Numbered from the stretch's first letter, positions 32,820 to 45,346 are shown. The stretch is 64,000 bases of DNA from Aphrocallistes beatrix (GCA_963281255.1 OY725491.1:2604001-2668000); one strand, 5' to 3'. Notes: generated by a model from the letters alone, not told the origin. Made by a program: numbers and translations.

Positions 32820-33640
32820 TAGCAGCTTAGATCAGCTCAAGAATTGCCATCCACCACTAACTGGGAGTTGCATGTATTGAACCAGAAAGGTAATGGCAAT
32901 CATTTGCCATCTTTAGGGAGAAATGGATATAGTTCTCTAGCAACCGAGTTCCAGGATCAAGAGTGCTTGCCTATGGATATTGACTTTCTGGATTGATGAT
33001 GGGAGTGGCATAGAAGAAACACTTGGGGCTAATTTAACAATTGGAACAAAACATGTTCGCTAAAATCCTGCGATCTGAAATCATCACAAGTGAAACTGAT
33101 GAGAAAAATTGAAAGAACGCACCTTCTTTTCTTTCAACACACACGCAGTACAGTAGGTCAAGTTAAACTGTTATGGTCAACATGCTTCTTCAATGAAGAA
33201 TCTGCAGGGCAAACATATTTTCGTAAACTTTTGAAATTGAAGTCCGTAAGTGTGCACACGATTTCAACTCGCTAGATACCAAGCTCTTGGCAAAGTTAGC
33301 AACAGGAGGCACAATAACATTAGAGTTAAAATATAATGCTAAGTGTCTTGTTGCTCTTTATTACAAGGCTTTAGGGGATGACATTGCATTTGAATAGTTA
33401 GTCACATGAATGGAAAATGTTCTAAAGTGTGGAGACACCGTTCCTGTTTTGAAGTTATCTGGTTTCGTTGCTAATTTGTTTTTTTTTTTTTTCAAATTGA
33501 TTGAAGAATTTGCATGTGGGTGTCAAATGATGAATCTACAATTAAGTTCGAAGATCCAAGCGAAAATTTCCCACCTCTACAAAAACAGATAATCCTACCT
33601 TTCGCTTTGTTCTTACAGATATCTCTCATGGAGTTGACTT
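32820..33640 (+). pseudogene. Unrecognised broken coding remnant
   Basis: Short collinear frames: NWELHVLNQKGNGNHLP (about 32860-32915), QHTRSTVGQVKLLWSTCFFN (33138-33197), and a segment with CAHDFNSLDTKLLAKLATG, then KYNAKCLVALYYKA (33252-33370). The last has a cysteine-bearing LLAKLATG-x-KY-AKCLVALY pattern that I associate with transposon-borne proteins of animals but cannot name. Stops and frameshifts separate the pieces. Probably an old mobile-element gene. Confidence 0.4.
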
Positions 33641-33877
33641 AGTGCTTTTGGAAGTGTTGGTATTTGGGATTTACTTCCGAAGATTGATTGTAACTGCTGA
33701 AATTATAGCAATGGATGATATACTATATGGATGATATACTATATGAGAAGATGACTAAATATCTACAAGTAAATGGATGATATACTATATGAGAAGATGA
33801 CTAAATATCTACAAGTATACAGGCTGATGAGGAGGAAAAATATCATAGTTAAACATGCGACAAGGTCTCTAATACTA

Positions 33878-35493
33878 CACTACCCGGCCAAAAGTATTCG
33901 TCCATCCTTCTATATAAGTAAGCATGCGTAATGAATAGCTGGAATACAATTACCTTTATCAAAGTACCATAATACATTTTTCATTGTTCAAGTTTAAAAT
34001 GCATTCAGTACTTTTTGATTGACAAATTAAGTTTTGAATTATCTTCTATGCCTATTAACTATCTAGGATTTAGTGATAATCATGGGCTTTAGTGTCTTTC
34101 AATGTTATTGTATATTTTGATAGACTCGATATTCGACACAGTTCTAATTCAGACTCATGTTCATGTGTACTATAAATATATTATTTTATCTTTTAGCAAT
34201 ATTTTAGCTTCTACAATATGGTGAAGAAGATGGAGATTCCTCTTAATGTACGTTACCAAATTGTTGGTTTGTAAAAGGGTGGACATTATCAAAGAGATAT
34301 CTCTAAAATAGTTTCTGTCCTAAGAAGCACGATCCAATCGATTCTTAAAAGGTGGTTGGCCAACGGCACTACGGAAAATCGTGCAAGAAGTGGAAGGCCG
34401 AAGAAACTGACAGGCAGAAATTTGAGATCTCTGAGAAGAACCATAAAGGAAAATAGATGGTCTACTTTATCCACCATTACTGAGCAATTTAATAATGATG
34501 TACTAGCATATATGCGAATTTCTCCTAAGACAGCATGTCGTCTGATGCACGAGATGGGGTACTATGCTCGCGTAGCCAAACGAAAACCATTGATTTCACC
34601 AAGAAACAAGAAAAAAAGTTAGTTTTTTATAAAACTCATAAGGCGTGGAGTTTATCCCATTGGAGAAATGTCATTTGGTCAGATGAGAGGCGGTTCAAGC
34701 TGTTTAAATCCGATGAGAGGCCTAAAGTATGAAGAAAAAAGGGAGAAACCTATAAATCTGATTGTATTGTGAACGCAGTGCAAGGTGATGGTGGATCTGT
34801 ATTAATATGGGGATGCTTTTAAGCTGGCCCCTTGCATTGTCGTCGATTCAAGGTTGAATTCCACTCTTTATATCAGTGATGTTTTGAAACCCTTTCATCA
34901 CAAATTTTATTTAAATTTAGTAAGAGAAAGGCCGAATCTTGTTCTAATGCAGGACAACGCACCTTGAAACACCTCGGCACAAACTCGGAAATGGCTTTCT
35001 CAGAAAAAGATCAAACTTTTCACTTGGCCACCTAAAATTCCGGACATGAATCCCATAGAGTCTCTTTGGGACATCCTCCAGAGACGTATCAATGCGAGAA
35101 GCAATCGCCCAAGGAATTTTAAAGACCTCAAAGAAGCTCTATTACAAGAATGGGATGAACTACCTTCGCAAACGCTTTGCAAACTGGTAGAAAGTTTACC
35201 CAAACGACTTCAAGCTCTAAAGTTAGCTGGGGGATTACAAACAAAGTACTAACATTAGTTATTACACGGTGTGATAGTAGTTTTAAATGCAGCGAGTACT
35301 AATTTCACCATAGTATACGTCTAATATATATTTCAAACTTCAACAATATTTACGTGATATTAAACCAATATTATTTCAGAGTATTTAGCAATTAATACAT
35401 AGGTGGTAGAAGTGGGTTACGTTGAAGTTCTCTAAAATAACCAGGTCCGGATTCCGATAAAGATAGTGGACGAATACTTTTGGTCGGGCAGTG
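33878..35493 (+). mobile_element. Tc1-like transposon, full length but broken
   Basis: A 1616-bp element with ends CACTACCCGGCCAAAAGTAT and the complement at 35493, flanked by TA. The transposase starts at ATG 34218 (MVKKMEIPLNVRYQIVGL). The paired-like DNA-binding region (STIQSILKRWLANG) is followed by a GRPKK hook, VIWSDERRFKLF (34670-34705), LVLMQDNAP (34938-34964) and WPPKIPDMNPIESLWD (35026-35073). The second and third acidic residues are 34 apart (DD34E). At least six stops or frameshifts interrupt it. Its ends match the family B MITEs. Confidence 0.88.
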
Positions 35494-36180
35494 TATATAT
35501 AGATTATAGTTAAATTTAAGGATCCATTACCCTGTTTCATAAATCATTCTACTAAATCATATTGAACACTCAGGAATCTCAATTCAGCTCTTGATGAAAA
35601 GTTGGTAAGACTTTCTCTACTGTAGAAACAGTTCTGTCTAGTACGGTGTTGGAAGAGTAAAGACATCGCAGCAACACGATAATCTCTCGATAAAAGAAGT
35701 CTACACAGCTTGGTGCGCGCGAATAGTACGATGTGCTGAAAAAACTCAATGCTGGAGATGAGGTATTAGCCGACTAATTATTAAGTCGATTTTGTACTCA
35801 AAAGTAAAGTTTTGAACATAAGCTACTCACTCATCTAAAATTTAGCATCTTGTCGACTGATCGAAGCCACAATTCTCTGATCTCAAATTAAAAAGAAGGT
35901 CAGAGTGGATTCATGCTAGTTATAGGAAATGGTTCTTACATTATGGACATTAATTCAGGTTTCCACAAAATTGTTTTTGATGCCGTTATGCCCACGAAAG
36001 AGTTGTCAACAGAATATTGACGAAGATTAAGCAATCGAGAATAGAACACGGGCTAAAGTATTGAGAGTAAACGCATATTTTTTGATAGAAAAGAAATCTC
36101 AACGGCTAATAAGCTGTAATTCAGTAAAAGTACATTTCGATATTCGAATTAATTGAATGCTAATATCAAAATTGAAGTGT
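35494..36180. other. No gene seen
   Basis: AT-rich sequence with no family resemblance or repeat structure that I could recognise. Confidence 0.5.
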
Positions 36181-36439
36181 AATAGCATATATCAATATGT
36201 ACATCCAGGATTATTATGAACAAAACGGGCTAGAAGTGTGCTCCCACATTCTTTGGATGATGACACAATACATGTCATCCCATGAATTTTGAACCACTTC
36301 GAGCCTGTCTGTGAGGGGCTTTCTTTTAATATTAATAACGCAGTTTCAAATTCCCTGGCATAGATTGATGCATACATATTTATTATAGTATAAATGAACA
36401 AACAAGTATATCATACATTATAATAGAGGCATGCTACAC

Positions 36440-38549
36440 AGAAACTATAGTTGTACAGGTTCTACAGGGGACTCGAATTCCAAATCACATTTCCTACAGA
36501 CATAAGGACCATCTCCAAAGTCCTTTAGACTGGTATTGCCGCATCCACAATGAAACTATCTCAGGCAGAACTCACAGCCTAACCAGTCATCATTCGTCCC
36601 TTTTTCCCCCGGTTGGGCAGTCGTGTTGTTCACATTCATCGCAAACTGTTTCAGAGTCACCAGGGTTAACACTCGTGGAAGATAATTCTTCCATGACAAC
36701 AGATAAGAGCTCAGTACCAAAACTTCCAGATTTATAGGTCGTAGTATCCTTTTTATGTCTACGCCCAGAGGATTCGGCTGCAATGAATTGGGATTTGAGA
36801 ACTCTCCGACGCCTCTTTTGAGAACCAATAACGGCTATAAGTTTACAGCGGTTCCATTCTTTATCCATCGATGCTAAGTGAGTTATGTAGGACCATTGGA
36901 CTCCTTGATTTGCAAGAATAGCAGCGAGCATCATTGACTCTGCATTGAAAGTGCGCACAGCAATAGCAGCAGCGGATTGAAGCGAATTTTGTCTTTAGAG
37001 CATTATGCCACAAAACTGAATGTACCGACTCATTACAGTGCTGTATCAATCCCATTGTCAAAGCGGAACACATTTCAATTCTTGAAAATTTCTTGAAAAT
37101 ATCTTCTTGGCGTAATACTCGTCTTTATTCAGATAGGATTGTCGGAGTTTGGGAAGTGGATGAGAGGTATTCTCAGCTGAAATTGAGAGGCCTTATTTAA
37201 AATAACACCATTAATCTTTTGAGAATGGGCAACGATCTCCTCGAACAAACTATTCATCAGTGTGTAAAGGGCGTTTTGAATGTCTAGTGGTGTTCTGCTT
37301 CTGTACTTACCAGTAACAAGAGTGTATAGATGACCAATTATCTCGACTTTTGATGTGGGTATTAGCTTGGAGAATGTCTTCTTTTTAAAGTTTCTTTAAT
37401 CGTTTTCACGTGTGCCCAAGACATTCCTCTTTCCGGGTAACTTCCATTTATTTAAAAGGATCATTTTCTTCTAACCATTTGAAAGAGCTTGAGTCTCCAT
37501 CTCCTACAATGCAGTATAGCTATATAATGCTTTCAACTGATCTACCCCAGATTTCTATTGTGGTAGAAGATTCCATCGCCTGACTTGTTCAAGTCAAAGC
37601 TCACCGCGCACACCTTGCAACCAGGAATGCTAGATAACTCAGTTTTGGCTCTCACTTCTTTTGCTGTCAAGGACATGGATTGCTTGGCATATTTTATCTG
37701 CAGAATGAACCAATTGCGCGGGAATGGAGACTTGGATATTCCATGCCAGGTATTTTGTATATCAAGGAGATTGCAGGTCAGTAGAAAATCACATCAGCTC
37801 ATAGAAGTACAGTGTGCTGCTAGTAAAGCTCTAATGTTGACTGCCGACTTTTTCCGGCAAAGCATTTGGGGATCCTTCACTGTTTCATTAGGCTTCATTC
37901 CAACCGGACAGGATGTGGAAAATTCAGCAAGCACAAGATGACAGCGACTGAATTTCAACAAGAGATATGATTGTAACCCATCACGAAAAGCGTATTTGAT
38001 ACAGATTCAATTTACCAGTGCATCTTAATAGAGAATACCGTACACAGTATATCGATATCAATTATTTGCGAGCCATGAGGAATGTAGAGATCACGAAATG
38101 ATTGAGCTCCATCCTTCTGTACCATAATACTGAGGTGTTTATTGGGCTGAGGAAACTTCACTAGTTGTAATAATGTTTTAGATTTGGGAGTGCTAGTAGG
38201 AAGAGGTAATCGCTTGGTGGATGAGGGTGTGAAAGTAGATTTTATCTTGACTCCCCTCACCCTTCTGAATCCTCCCAGTATTGAATTAATGTCCTCGCTT
38301 TTTGGTAGGAACGGAGGCAGCTGGTGCCATGTTATCCGTAGAATCGGATATCTGCGGAGAGAGGGCAACTTGAGAGAGAGTAGAACCAAGCTCAGTAGGC
38401 GTGGATGTAGCTGGTGTCAAATCAGTTGGGGTTGTTGGAACTTTGAATATGAATTTTTCTTCATTGTCAGACCCACTTGGCTCCATGCTAGATTCAAAAT
38501 CAGCCGGAATGCAAACCTTCGGGAGATCTGCGCTGCGGAATTTAGACAT
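36440..38549 (-). pseudogene. Mutator-like (MULE) transposase remnant
   Basis: Read on the minus strand. An N-terminal piece starts at 38549 (MSKFRSADLPKVCIPADF, proline/threonine-rich) and continues as SKTLLQLVKFPQPNKHLS and SFRDLYIPHGSQIIDIDIL (about 38170-38040). A middle piece gives YRSRTPLDIQNALYTLMNSL (37302-37240). A C-terminal piece has GLIQHCNESVHSVLWHN (37053-37003), VQWSYITHLASMDKEWNRC and RRRRVLKSQFIAAESS. It ends in a zinc-ribbon-like CGCGNTSLKDF...VCRKC (about 36553-36490). The CNES-HSVLW-KTKF order is typical of a MULE transposase family widespread in invertebrates. Many frameshifts. Confidence 0.6.
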
Positions 38550-38559
38550 AATATCTTGT

Positions 38560-39150
38560 TATGAAGAAGACATTTGTAATTAGTTATGACACTAATTATT
38601 TCCATACTTATACTGATTCGATGCAACTCGTTAATTAACTACAGTGCCCATAATTGTTCCACCTCACATGCTAATAATAGAACTAGTTTCTTATAATGTG
38701 GTGGTAGAATTCTAAATATAGCCATGTACAGTACACATGTGTATATTTTTAGAAGTTTCCCAATTATCGATGGTGTTTACATTTCTCAATTTCTTACTAA
38801 CCTAAATTCCAGTTACACTTGGTTGTAGCGTGCTTACATTTCTACTGTTACGTGTATATTGCTATTGCGACATATCGTTGTCTGGGATGGAGATTGGAAC
38901 TGTGAATGGGGCACCTCCCAATAAAGCTTGGATGTTAGCATAGTTGGGCAGTGATAATCATTACAACAATATTGTACAACTGTCACTAACGTTATTATTA
39001 AATTATGTATACAAAATTATAAATATAAATATTGATTTTATATGACTTAATTATTCATAAAGAATATCAATAAACCGAGTTGCGTAATTTCGATTTACCA
39101 AACATATCAAATCAGGATGGACAAAAAGGAGATCGAACAGAACAGGTAGT
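38560..39150. other. No gene seen
   Basis: AT-rich intergenic or intronic sequence without recognised repeats. Confidence 0.45.
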
Positions 39151-39164
39151 TTTCTCCCGAAAAA

Positions 39165-39583
39165 CAGGTGTCAGGGTTTTGGGACTAGAATGGTGTTGTC
39201 ATGCTTGATTTCCTAGAGCAAACCATCAACGGGAGCAGATCAAAGTTCGGTGTCGCGGAAAATTCAGCAAAGGCATTCTGCTTTTGCTGGACAATGCTCC
39301 TGCTCACACGGCGCAGGTTTCGGTCACCACTGCTGCCAGATGTAGCTTTGAAATCCTGCCACATCCTCCTAATTCTCCAGACCTTGCTCCTTCTGATATT
39401 TCATTTGTTTCTTCGATTGATGAAGGAACACCTTCGTGGTAAGCATTCGCTTGTGATGGTGACGTCATCTCCGCCTTTGAAGTTTCTGGAGGAGAAGGAT
39501 GAGTTCTTCAGGACTGGCCTAGAGAAGATGGAGGACCGCTGGAGCAAGTGTGTCACCCTCAACGGGGATTATGGAGAAAAATA
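39165..39583 (+). pseudogene. Mariner (DD34D) transposase, C-terminal remnant
   Basis: Pieces give MLDFLEQTIN, then in another frame a LLLLDNAPAHTAQVSVTTAA stretch (39281-39340), LPHPPNSPDLAPSD (39357-39398), LMKEHLRGKHSL and FFRTGLEKMEDRW...LNGDYGEK to the stop at 39581-39583. The SPDLAPSD wording is the classical mariner DD34D signature. The N-terminal half is missing and frames shift. No ends found. Confidence 0.8.
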
Positions 39584-39599
39584 AAGCCAAAAATGAAAG

Positions 39600-40440
39600 A
39601 AAATATGTTATTCTGTGTGAGTTTTGAACGCCTATCGTACATAGTAAATGATTGTTACATATACAAAGTCTACTACAAGTAAGCATCTCTAATTTCGGAT
39701 AGTCGAGCTTTTGATCTGCTGGCAAATACTCTTGCTTGAATTTTCTCCCCTTTCTCGAATGTTAGCTTCGGTGGATACCATATTGTTTAACATGCTCTTT
39801 TTATGCATGAAACTGGTCACGTCCAAATTTATGTATGGATTGCTTATTAGTGTAGGACGCGAAGATGTCTAGCTAATAATCAGAATGATAGCGTTTACGA
39901 CCTATATGTATGTATAGTCAATGTATTTCTTTCTATTCGAAATGTAAGCTGGAACTGTTTACACTCGTCTCCACTCCAACTGAGTTCAATGACGTCTCTA
40001 CACAGGTGAATATTCTTTTGGCCGGTTCTCTTCACAATTACTCTATTCTGATTGCACTCCCCAATTCGTAACTTTACTGGCACGAACTGAATATCATCAC
40101 TAGGGAGGATCTTACATGCACGTTGATGTGTACTCATTTTTCCTACATTTTATCAGACATTTTCAGATTTATTTTGAAGAATGACTTTTATTATTTTAAT
40201 TCTTTTGGATTGCGAATATTAATCCTGAATGTAATGCCAATTTGAAATCACATAGAAAGTTGACATTTTCAAATATTATTATATTTGAAAGACTCGACCA
40301 ATTTCAGTTCAGAACGTTAGCAACAATTAATTAAAGTGTGTTATAATTTTTATAATCAATCAATTTGATCATTAAAAAAAAACAAATATAAAGTCAAAAA
40401 TATCAGCATTCAATCATTTGTACAAAATAGAATGTCAAGT
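39600..40440. other. No gene seen
   Basis: The minus-strand frame 39895-40137 (80 codons) has no recognisable domain. The remainder is AT-rich. Confidence 0.45.
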
Positions 40441-41494
40441 CATAGCTGACTGTATATAAGGCCTCAGAGTAAATTGACTAGGGATGTGTTAGAAGATGGT
40501 TGAACTAATACATGAGCTGCCTTAAATAATTAACAAAGCACAATAGAGCTTAGGAATGTATTACCAGCATATATAAATATGGTGTCAAAGTACTCATATC
40601 CGTTGTTAAAGGTTAGTCACCATTTTTGATTAGTCACCATATGGTTGCGCAATAGGTTATATTTGCGTCAAATTCAGTGATTATCAGAGGCCGTTTAGGG
40701 GCACTTCAAAGTGTTTTTATTATAATGTTTTTCGCATAGAACTGAGATGTGAATGAGTTAATACGAAAAAAGGATTTTTTTCATGGAATGTTGCTACATT
40801 CCAGTGTTGCTACGGAAACGTGTTTGGTCAGTTTGGACATATCTTGAAAACCACAAGGGCTAGACATTTAAATGTAATTCCATTTGATAGGAAAAATAGT
40901 ACTTTCTATTAAGCGATAATATAATTTCGACGTCTAAATTCAATGGTTTACGAGATATTCGACAAATTACCAAATGTGACCAATATGATAAATTGTCTAA
41001 TAACTCGTAAACCATTGAATTCAGACGTCGAAATTATATTATCGCTTAATAGGAAGTAGTATATTTACTATCAAATGGAATTACATTTAAATGTCTAGCC
41101 CTATGTGGTTTTCAAGAATGATCCAAACTGTCCAAAACACGTTTCCATAGCAACACTGGAATGTAGCGACATTCCATCAAATTTTTCGTATTAACCTATT
41201 CACATCTCAGTTCTATGCGAAAGATTTTATAATATAAACACTTAGAAGTGCCCCTAAACGACCTATTTGTCACAAATATACCCTATTGCGCAACCATATG
41301 GTGACTAATCTAAATTTTAACAACGGATAGGGGTACTTTGACACCATATTTATATATGTTGGTAATACATTCCTAAGCTCTATTGTGCTTTGTTAATGCT
41401 TTAAGGCAGCTCATGTATTAGTTCAACCATCTTCTTACGCATCCCTGGTCCCAAATTCCCAAGTTACTCTGAGGCCTTATTATAGTAGGCTATG
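40441..41494. mobile_element. CATAG foldback element, complete 1054-bp palindrome
   Basis: The whole element is an imperfect palindrome with arms of about 520 bases. It begins CATAGCTGACTGTATATAAG and ends with the complement at 41494. The centre (about 40965-40985) is a short AAATGTGACCAATATGAT loop. No coding capacity. Half copies are at 18422-18802, about 49990-50455 and 50982-51160, and a terminal scrap is at 1738-1766. No clear target duplication. Superfamily not assigned. Confidence 0.8.
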
Positions 41495-42139
41495 GTTGAG
41501 TGCTTCTCACAGGAGCCAATGATTTTCAATCACTATTATTCCCATGCAGACACATCATTATTCACCTAAATTTAAATCTTCTATCACCTAAAATAGCTGA
41601 GGCAGGCTTTAATCCAAGAGTACAGAACATATATGACCAAAGGCACGGCAATACAACCCTTGAAGAACTAAAGCGTTTCTATGAAAACAGCGAGGCATAC
41701 AGCCCCGAATAAGTCTCAAACATGACCTCACCCCCAAAAAAACCTACGTCACACCCGGGAATTCCTAAAAACCAACGGATATGTTGTCTCATCCAAAATG
41801 TCCACCGTCATCATATCACTGTTTAGTATGTTTTCTACTAACCATTAACGCCCGCTGTTGTATAGAATTCGTTTTTACCATTTTGCAACATTTTGGAACT
41901 TTTTTATAATTAATCAATGTAAATGCCTTGTTCAATTATTCATCTTTTAATTTTGATTATATTAAAGCAAAAATATACGATTTAAGGATGAATATTCAGC
42001 TCCAAATTACCTGTCAGATTTTTAACAACGTTGTCCCTTGGTTGGATTGCTGGGTTAATATGCCATTCGTGTCTTTTACTCATATTTTAAAACTGAACGC
42101 AGACTCGAACTTTCAAATATTGTAATTGTGTTTGAATTA

Positions 42140-42640
42140 AAATATTTTTCTGTCTCAACTGAAGGCATCATTTTTCTTAAGGGAGGAATATCTCAACAAA
42201 TTTGCTGACGATTATGATTATTTAACTCAGGAACAACTCGATATAGAACATTATCTCACTAAATTGAATGCAATCTCATTTCTTGAATTAGATGTCTCGT
42301 TTATACAGCAGGATACAAAGTCTTCTCTTACTTTAAGAAGTCTAGTGGTTGTCAATCTTGTCACGGCCTTTTAACATTAGATAAACTCCTGAAAGTTAAC
42401 AATGCCGTTGAATCCCAGTATACTTGTTCTAATGAATAGAGGTTCTCTTAAATATCCTTCTCGGTATGTGTCGAAATGTATGAATATAGCATATGAAACC
42501 TTTCTCCAAATCGATAAATGTGAGTGCAAGGAATTCTATTCTGGACCATCTCGTAGTTTGTTGGTATGTATTTCTATGAGCATTATTGAAGATATAGTGA
42601 TATCTAGAAAGGTTGGTGTTTCTGTGGTGTCTGGAATTGG
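42140..42640 (+). pseudogene. P-element/THAP9-like transposase, C-terminal remnant 3
   Basis: Pieces in changing frames: EEYLNKFADDYDYLTQEQLD (42184-42243), YFKKSSGCQSCHGLLTLDKL (about 42330-42389), then MNRGSLKYPSRYVSKC (42432-42479). The cysteine pair C-x2-C followed by an NRG-L-YPS motif is the C-terminal insertion typical of P/THAP9 transposases. Its sequence differs from the remnants at 8275 and 27936, so it is a third lineage. Frameshifted. Confidence 0.65.
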
Positions 42641-42724
42641 GACGTATTGAGTAAATTGTGCTTATCCTGGTCTAAAATCATCCTATCGAAGAGGGTTGGT
42701 AATGGCCCTTATTCACTAAACTTA

Positions 42725-43017
42725 ACTTAAGTTTTGCTTAACTTAAAACTTAAGCAAAAACTAAGTATTTGCTTAACTTTAAGCAAAAACTAAGTATTTG
42801 CTTAACTTTAAGCAAAATATAAGTATTTGCTTAAACTTTAAGCAAAATATAAGTATTTGCTTAACTTTAAGCAAAAACTAAGTATTTGCTTAACGTTAAG
42901 CAAAATCTAAGTATTTGCTTAACTTTAAGCAAAATCTAAGTATTTGCTTAACTTTAAGCAAAATCTAAGTATTTGCTTAACTTTAAGCAAAATCTAAGTA
43001 TTTGCTTAACTTGGAAA
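42725..43017. repeat. Harbinger terminal array, about 29-bp units
   Basis: About ten head-to-tail units of TAAGTATTTGCTTAACTTTA plus AGCAAAATC. Each unit is partly palindromic (TTAAGC/GCTTAA). The same unit recurs inverted near the right end (46050-46115), so these are iterated terminal-inverted-repeat units and likely transposase-binding sites. Confidence 0.8.
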
Positions 43018-43180
43018 TAGCCAAGAATTTGCTTGCTTTACAAAAATGTCAAGAATTGAATACTTTTGAATTATCCAAATACTGTAATCACTATCAAATT
43101 CCATGGTTAAATTATATGAACAATAGTCCTATTGAATAGTTATAAATTTATGAAGAAATATTCTAGTTTAGTTAGATTTC

Positions 43181-44236
43181 ATGGCTTCTGCACTAAGTTT
43201 ACTTGAGATTGAAATTGAAATTATTGAAAACAGTTTACGTCGCCAAAGAGTTTTTAGGGATCGACTTAACCCAATGGAGGCATATTCTGACTTCGATTTT
43301 ATCGCTAGATACAGAATAACGAAGTATATGTTTGTAGACCTCTTGAATAAAATTTCCATCAAGCTTCATCGATCTACTGCTCGTTCCCACTCAATTGCTC
43401 CAGCAACACAACTAGCTGTAGCTCTGCAGTTCTTAGCTACTGGAACGTTTCAGACAGTTATCGCATCCGCACATGGAATCTCGCAAACGTCTGTATCGAG
43501 ATGCGTAACTGCTGTGACTAAAGCATTAACCAGCATAGCTGCAGCATATATCAAATTTCCGAATACAACTCGACAAAGGGTCATTCAAGAATATTTCTTA
43601 AAGAAATGCAAGTTCCCACTAGTTCTTGGATGTATTGATGGCTCCCATGTTCCCATCCTTGCGCCATCAACGAATGAGGATCTCTATGTTAACCGAAAGG
43701 GATTTCACTCTATAAACATCCAAGCAATTTGTGACCATGAATTTCGCTTCATCAATGCTGTTGTCAAATGGCCCGGCTGCACTCATGATGCTTTTATTTG
43801 GCGTCAATCAGGCATCAACCGGGAGATAACAAGTGGTGGGATTGAAACTGTCCATGGGTGGCTCTTAGGTGATAGTGCGTATGGATTACGTACTAAGTTA
43901 ATGACTCCTATAACTTCTCCAGCTACACCTGGGCAAAGAAGGTATAATCGGGCTTTCCTTAAAGTTCGTCAAACAATTGAGTGCACTTTCGGTATTTGGA
44001 AGAGCCGTTGGAGGTCTATGGGTAGAACAGGAGGGACTCTCTGTTATAGTCCTGAAAAATGCTGTAAAATAATCATCGCTACTATGGTGCTGCATAACAT
44101 GTGTATCGACCATGGCCTCCTGACCGAACTCGAATCAACAATGGATGAACCCACTCCTGGCATTGATTATCTGCAGGAACCTTCAGAAAATGGTATCGTA
44201 ATGAGGGAAGCTATAGTAACTGAATTTTTCCAGTAA
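43181..44236 (+). CDS. Harbinger transposase (HARBI1-like), intact frame
   Basis: A 351-residue DDE nuclease of the PIF/Harbinger family, the same length as HARBI1 proteins (about 350). An N-terminal helix-turn-helix region lies at about residues 70-115 (TQLAVALQFLATGTFQTVIA, then SQTSVSRCVTAVTKAL). The catalytic core is D153 in LGCIDGSHVPIL, D203 in PGCTHDAFIW and E267 in VRQTIECTFGIWKSRW, with LLGDSAYGL at 228-236. No stop or frameshift. It works with the Myb-like partner encoded on the opposite strand, which in the family carries the transposase to the nucleus and DNA. The start at 43181 gives the expected full N-terminus. Confidence 0.92.
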   Translation: MASALSLLEIEIEIIENSLRRQRVFRDRLNPMEAYSDFDFIARYRITKYMFVDLLNKISIKLHRSTARSHSIAPATQLAVALQFLATGTFQTVIASAHGISQTSVSRCVTAVTKALTSIAAAYIKFPNTTRQRVIQEYFLKKCKFPLVLGCIDGSHVPILAPSTNEDLYVNRKGFHSINIQAICDHEFRFINAVVKWPGCTHDAFIWRQSGINREITSGGIETVHGWLLGDSAYGLRTKLMTPITSPATPGQRRYNRAFLKVRQTIECTFGIWKSRWRSMGRTGGTLCYSPEKCCKIIIATMVLHNMCIDHGLLTELESTMDEPTPGIDYLQEPSENGIVMREAIVTEFFQ

Positions 44237-44534
44237 ATTATGCTTTATCATTGCATGTCAAATGTATGTTAATTTTATTTGACTTTACATTGTATTGAAT
44301 TCCAATTACCCATTCTTAATACATTTTAATGTACAGTTGAAACCGCTTCGTCGGAACACTTTCAGAGTACGGTGGCTCTCGATTATCCGATATGATGTCC
44401 CGATTCACGATTATTTTAGTTTAAAGAAATTATTTTCGACCATTTTATCCTGATTAAGCTGCTTCACTGTCTCAACATCATAACTAGTTATCTGAAATAA
44501 TTAAGATTACAAAAGTAGTGAACATAAATAGTAA

Positions 44535-45346
44535 TTAATAATCACTGGAACTTGGAGGATGGAAAGGTCCTGGAGGGAAACTCTTAGGGTAGGATGGCGG
44601 AGCAAATGGTCCTGCGAATGGATGCATATGAGGCTGTGTCAAGGCAGATAACATCGCTTTTTGGTTTGCGATCATCTCTGGTAGATTCTGCAACATATCT
44701 CCTATTCTCTGCATATGCGATTCAATTCTCTCTAAACTTGACTCTATTCTTTTGACTACAGCCAAATTCTCTTCCTTTTCTAACAAAATATGTTTGGTAT
44801 TTGTCAGTTGCATATCTGCAGTTGCGCCAGATAGTGGGTAAGAAAACTTTCTTTTTCGACTGGGTTGTTCCGCCAGGTTGGGTTGCTCATCATCCGTTGA
44901 AAACAGAGGGCTTGTGACCATTTGATCAGAATCATAAGACACTTGGGAGTGAGTAAGTTCATTCGTGATGCTACCCTAGAAGCGATGCCCTCAAATAATT
45001 GTTTCCCTTTGATGCTTTGGATTTTCTCCTCCAGTGGAGTTAGCTCACTTCCAGGGGGACGTCCTCCAGTTTTTTTCATCGAAGCAAGCTTATCGGCAAT
45101 TAGTGGTTTATGCTTGCTCAGGAGGTTGGACCACTTTTTGAGAACATCGTCTCGATTCCTTGATGTGCCATGAAGTGTTGACAATCCAGACGCGACTTCA
45201 TCCCAAACTGTGTTCTTCTCTTCGAAATTGAAGGAAGCACTCAAACTGCCAAACAGTTGGGATTTTTTCTCCTGAATTAAATCCACTAAGGAGTTTATTT
45301 CTTCAGAGGAAAAGTTTTTCGCCCGGGGTTTGGATTTTTCTGCCAT
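44535..45346 (-). pseudogene. Harbinger Myb/SANT-like partner protein, frameshifted
   Basis: From ATG 45346, about 120 residues form a trihelix/Myb-like domain: FSSEEINSLVDLIQEKKSQL, NTVWDEVASGLST, then NRDDVLKKWSNL (the usual W-x-V...R--D-KKKW-NL pattern). Near 44965 the frame shifts. The following frame (44942-44535) continues with QVSYDSDQM, RKRKFSYPLSG, a coiled-coil-like ERIESHMQRIGDMLQNLP region and a proline-rich tail ending FHPPSSSDY. One shift separates the two parts, so this copy is probably defective although the transposase is intact. Confidence 0.82.

Noticed and set aside
42725-43017. Regular 29-bp repeats resembling a CRISPR array
   Set aside because: Units are contiguous with no unique spacers, lie at a Harbinger terminus, and the genome is eukaryotic.
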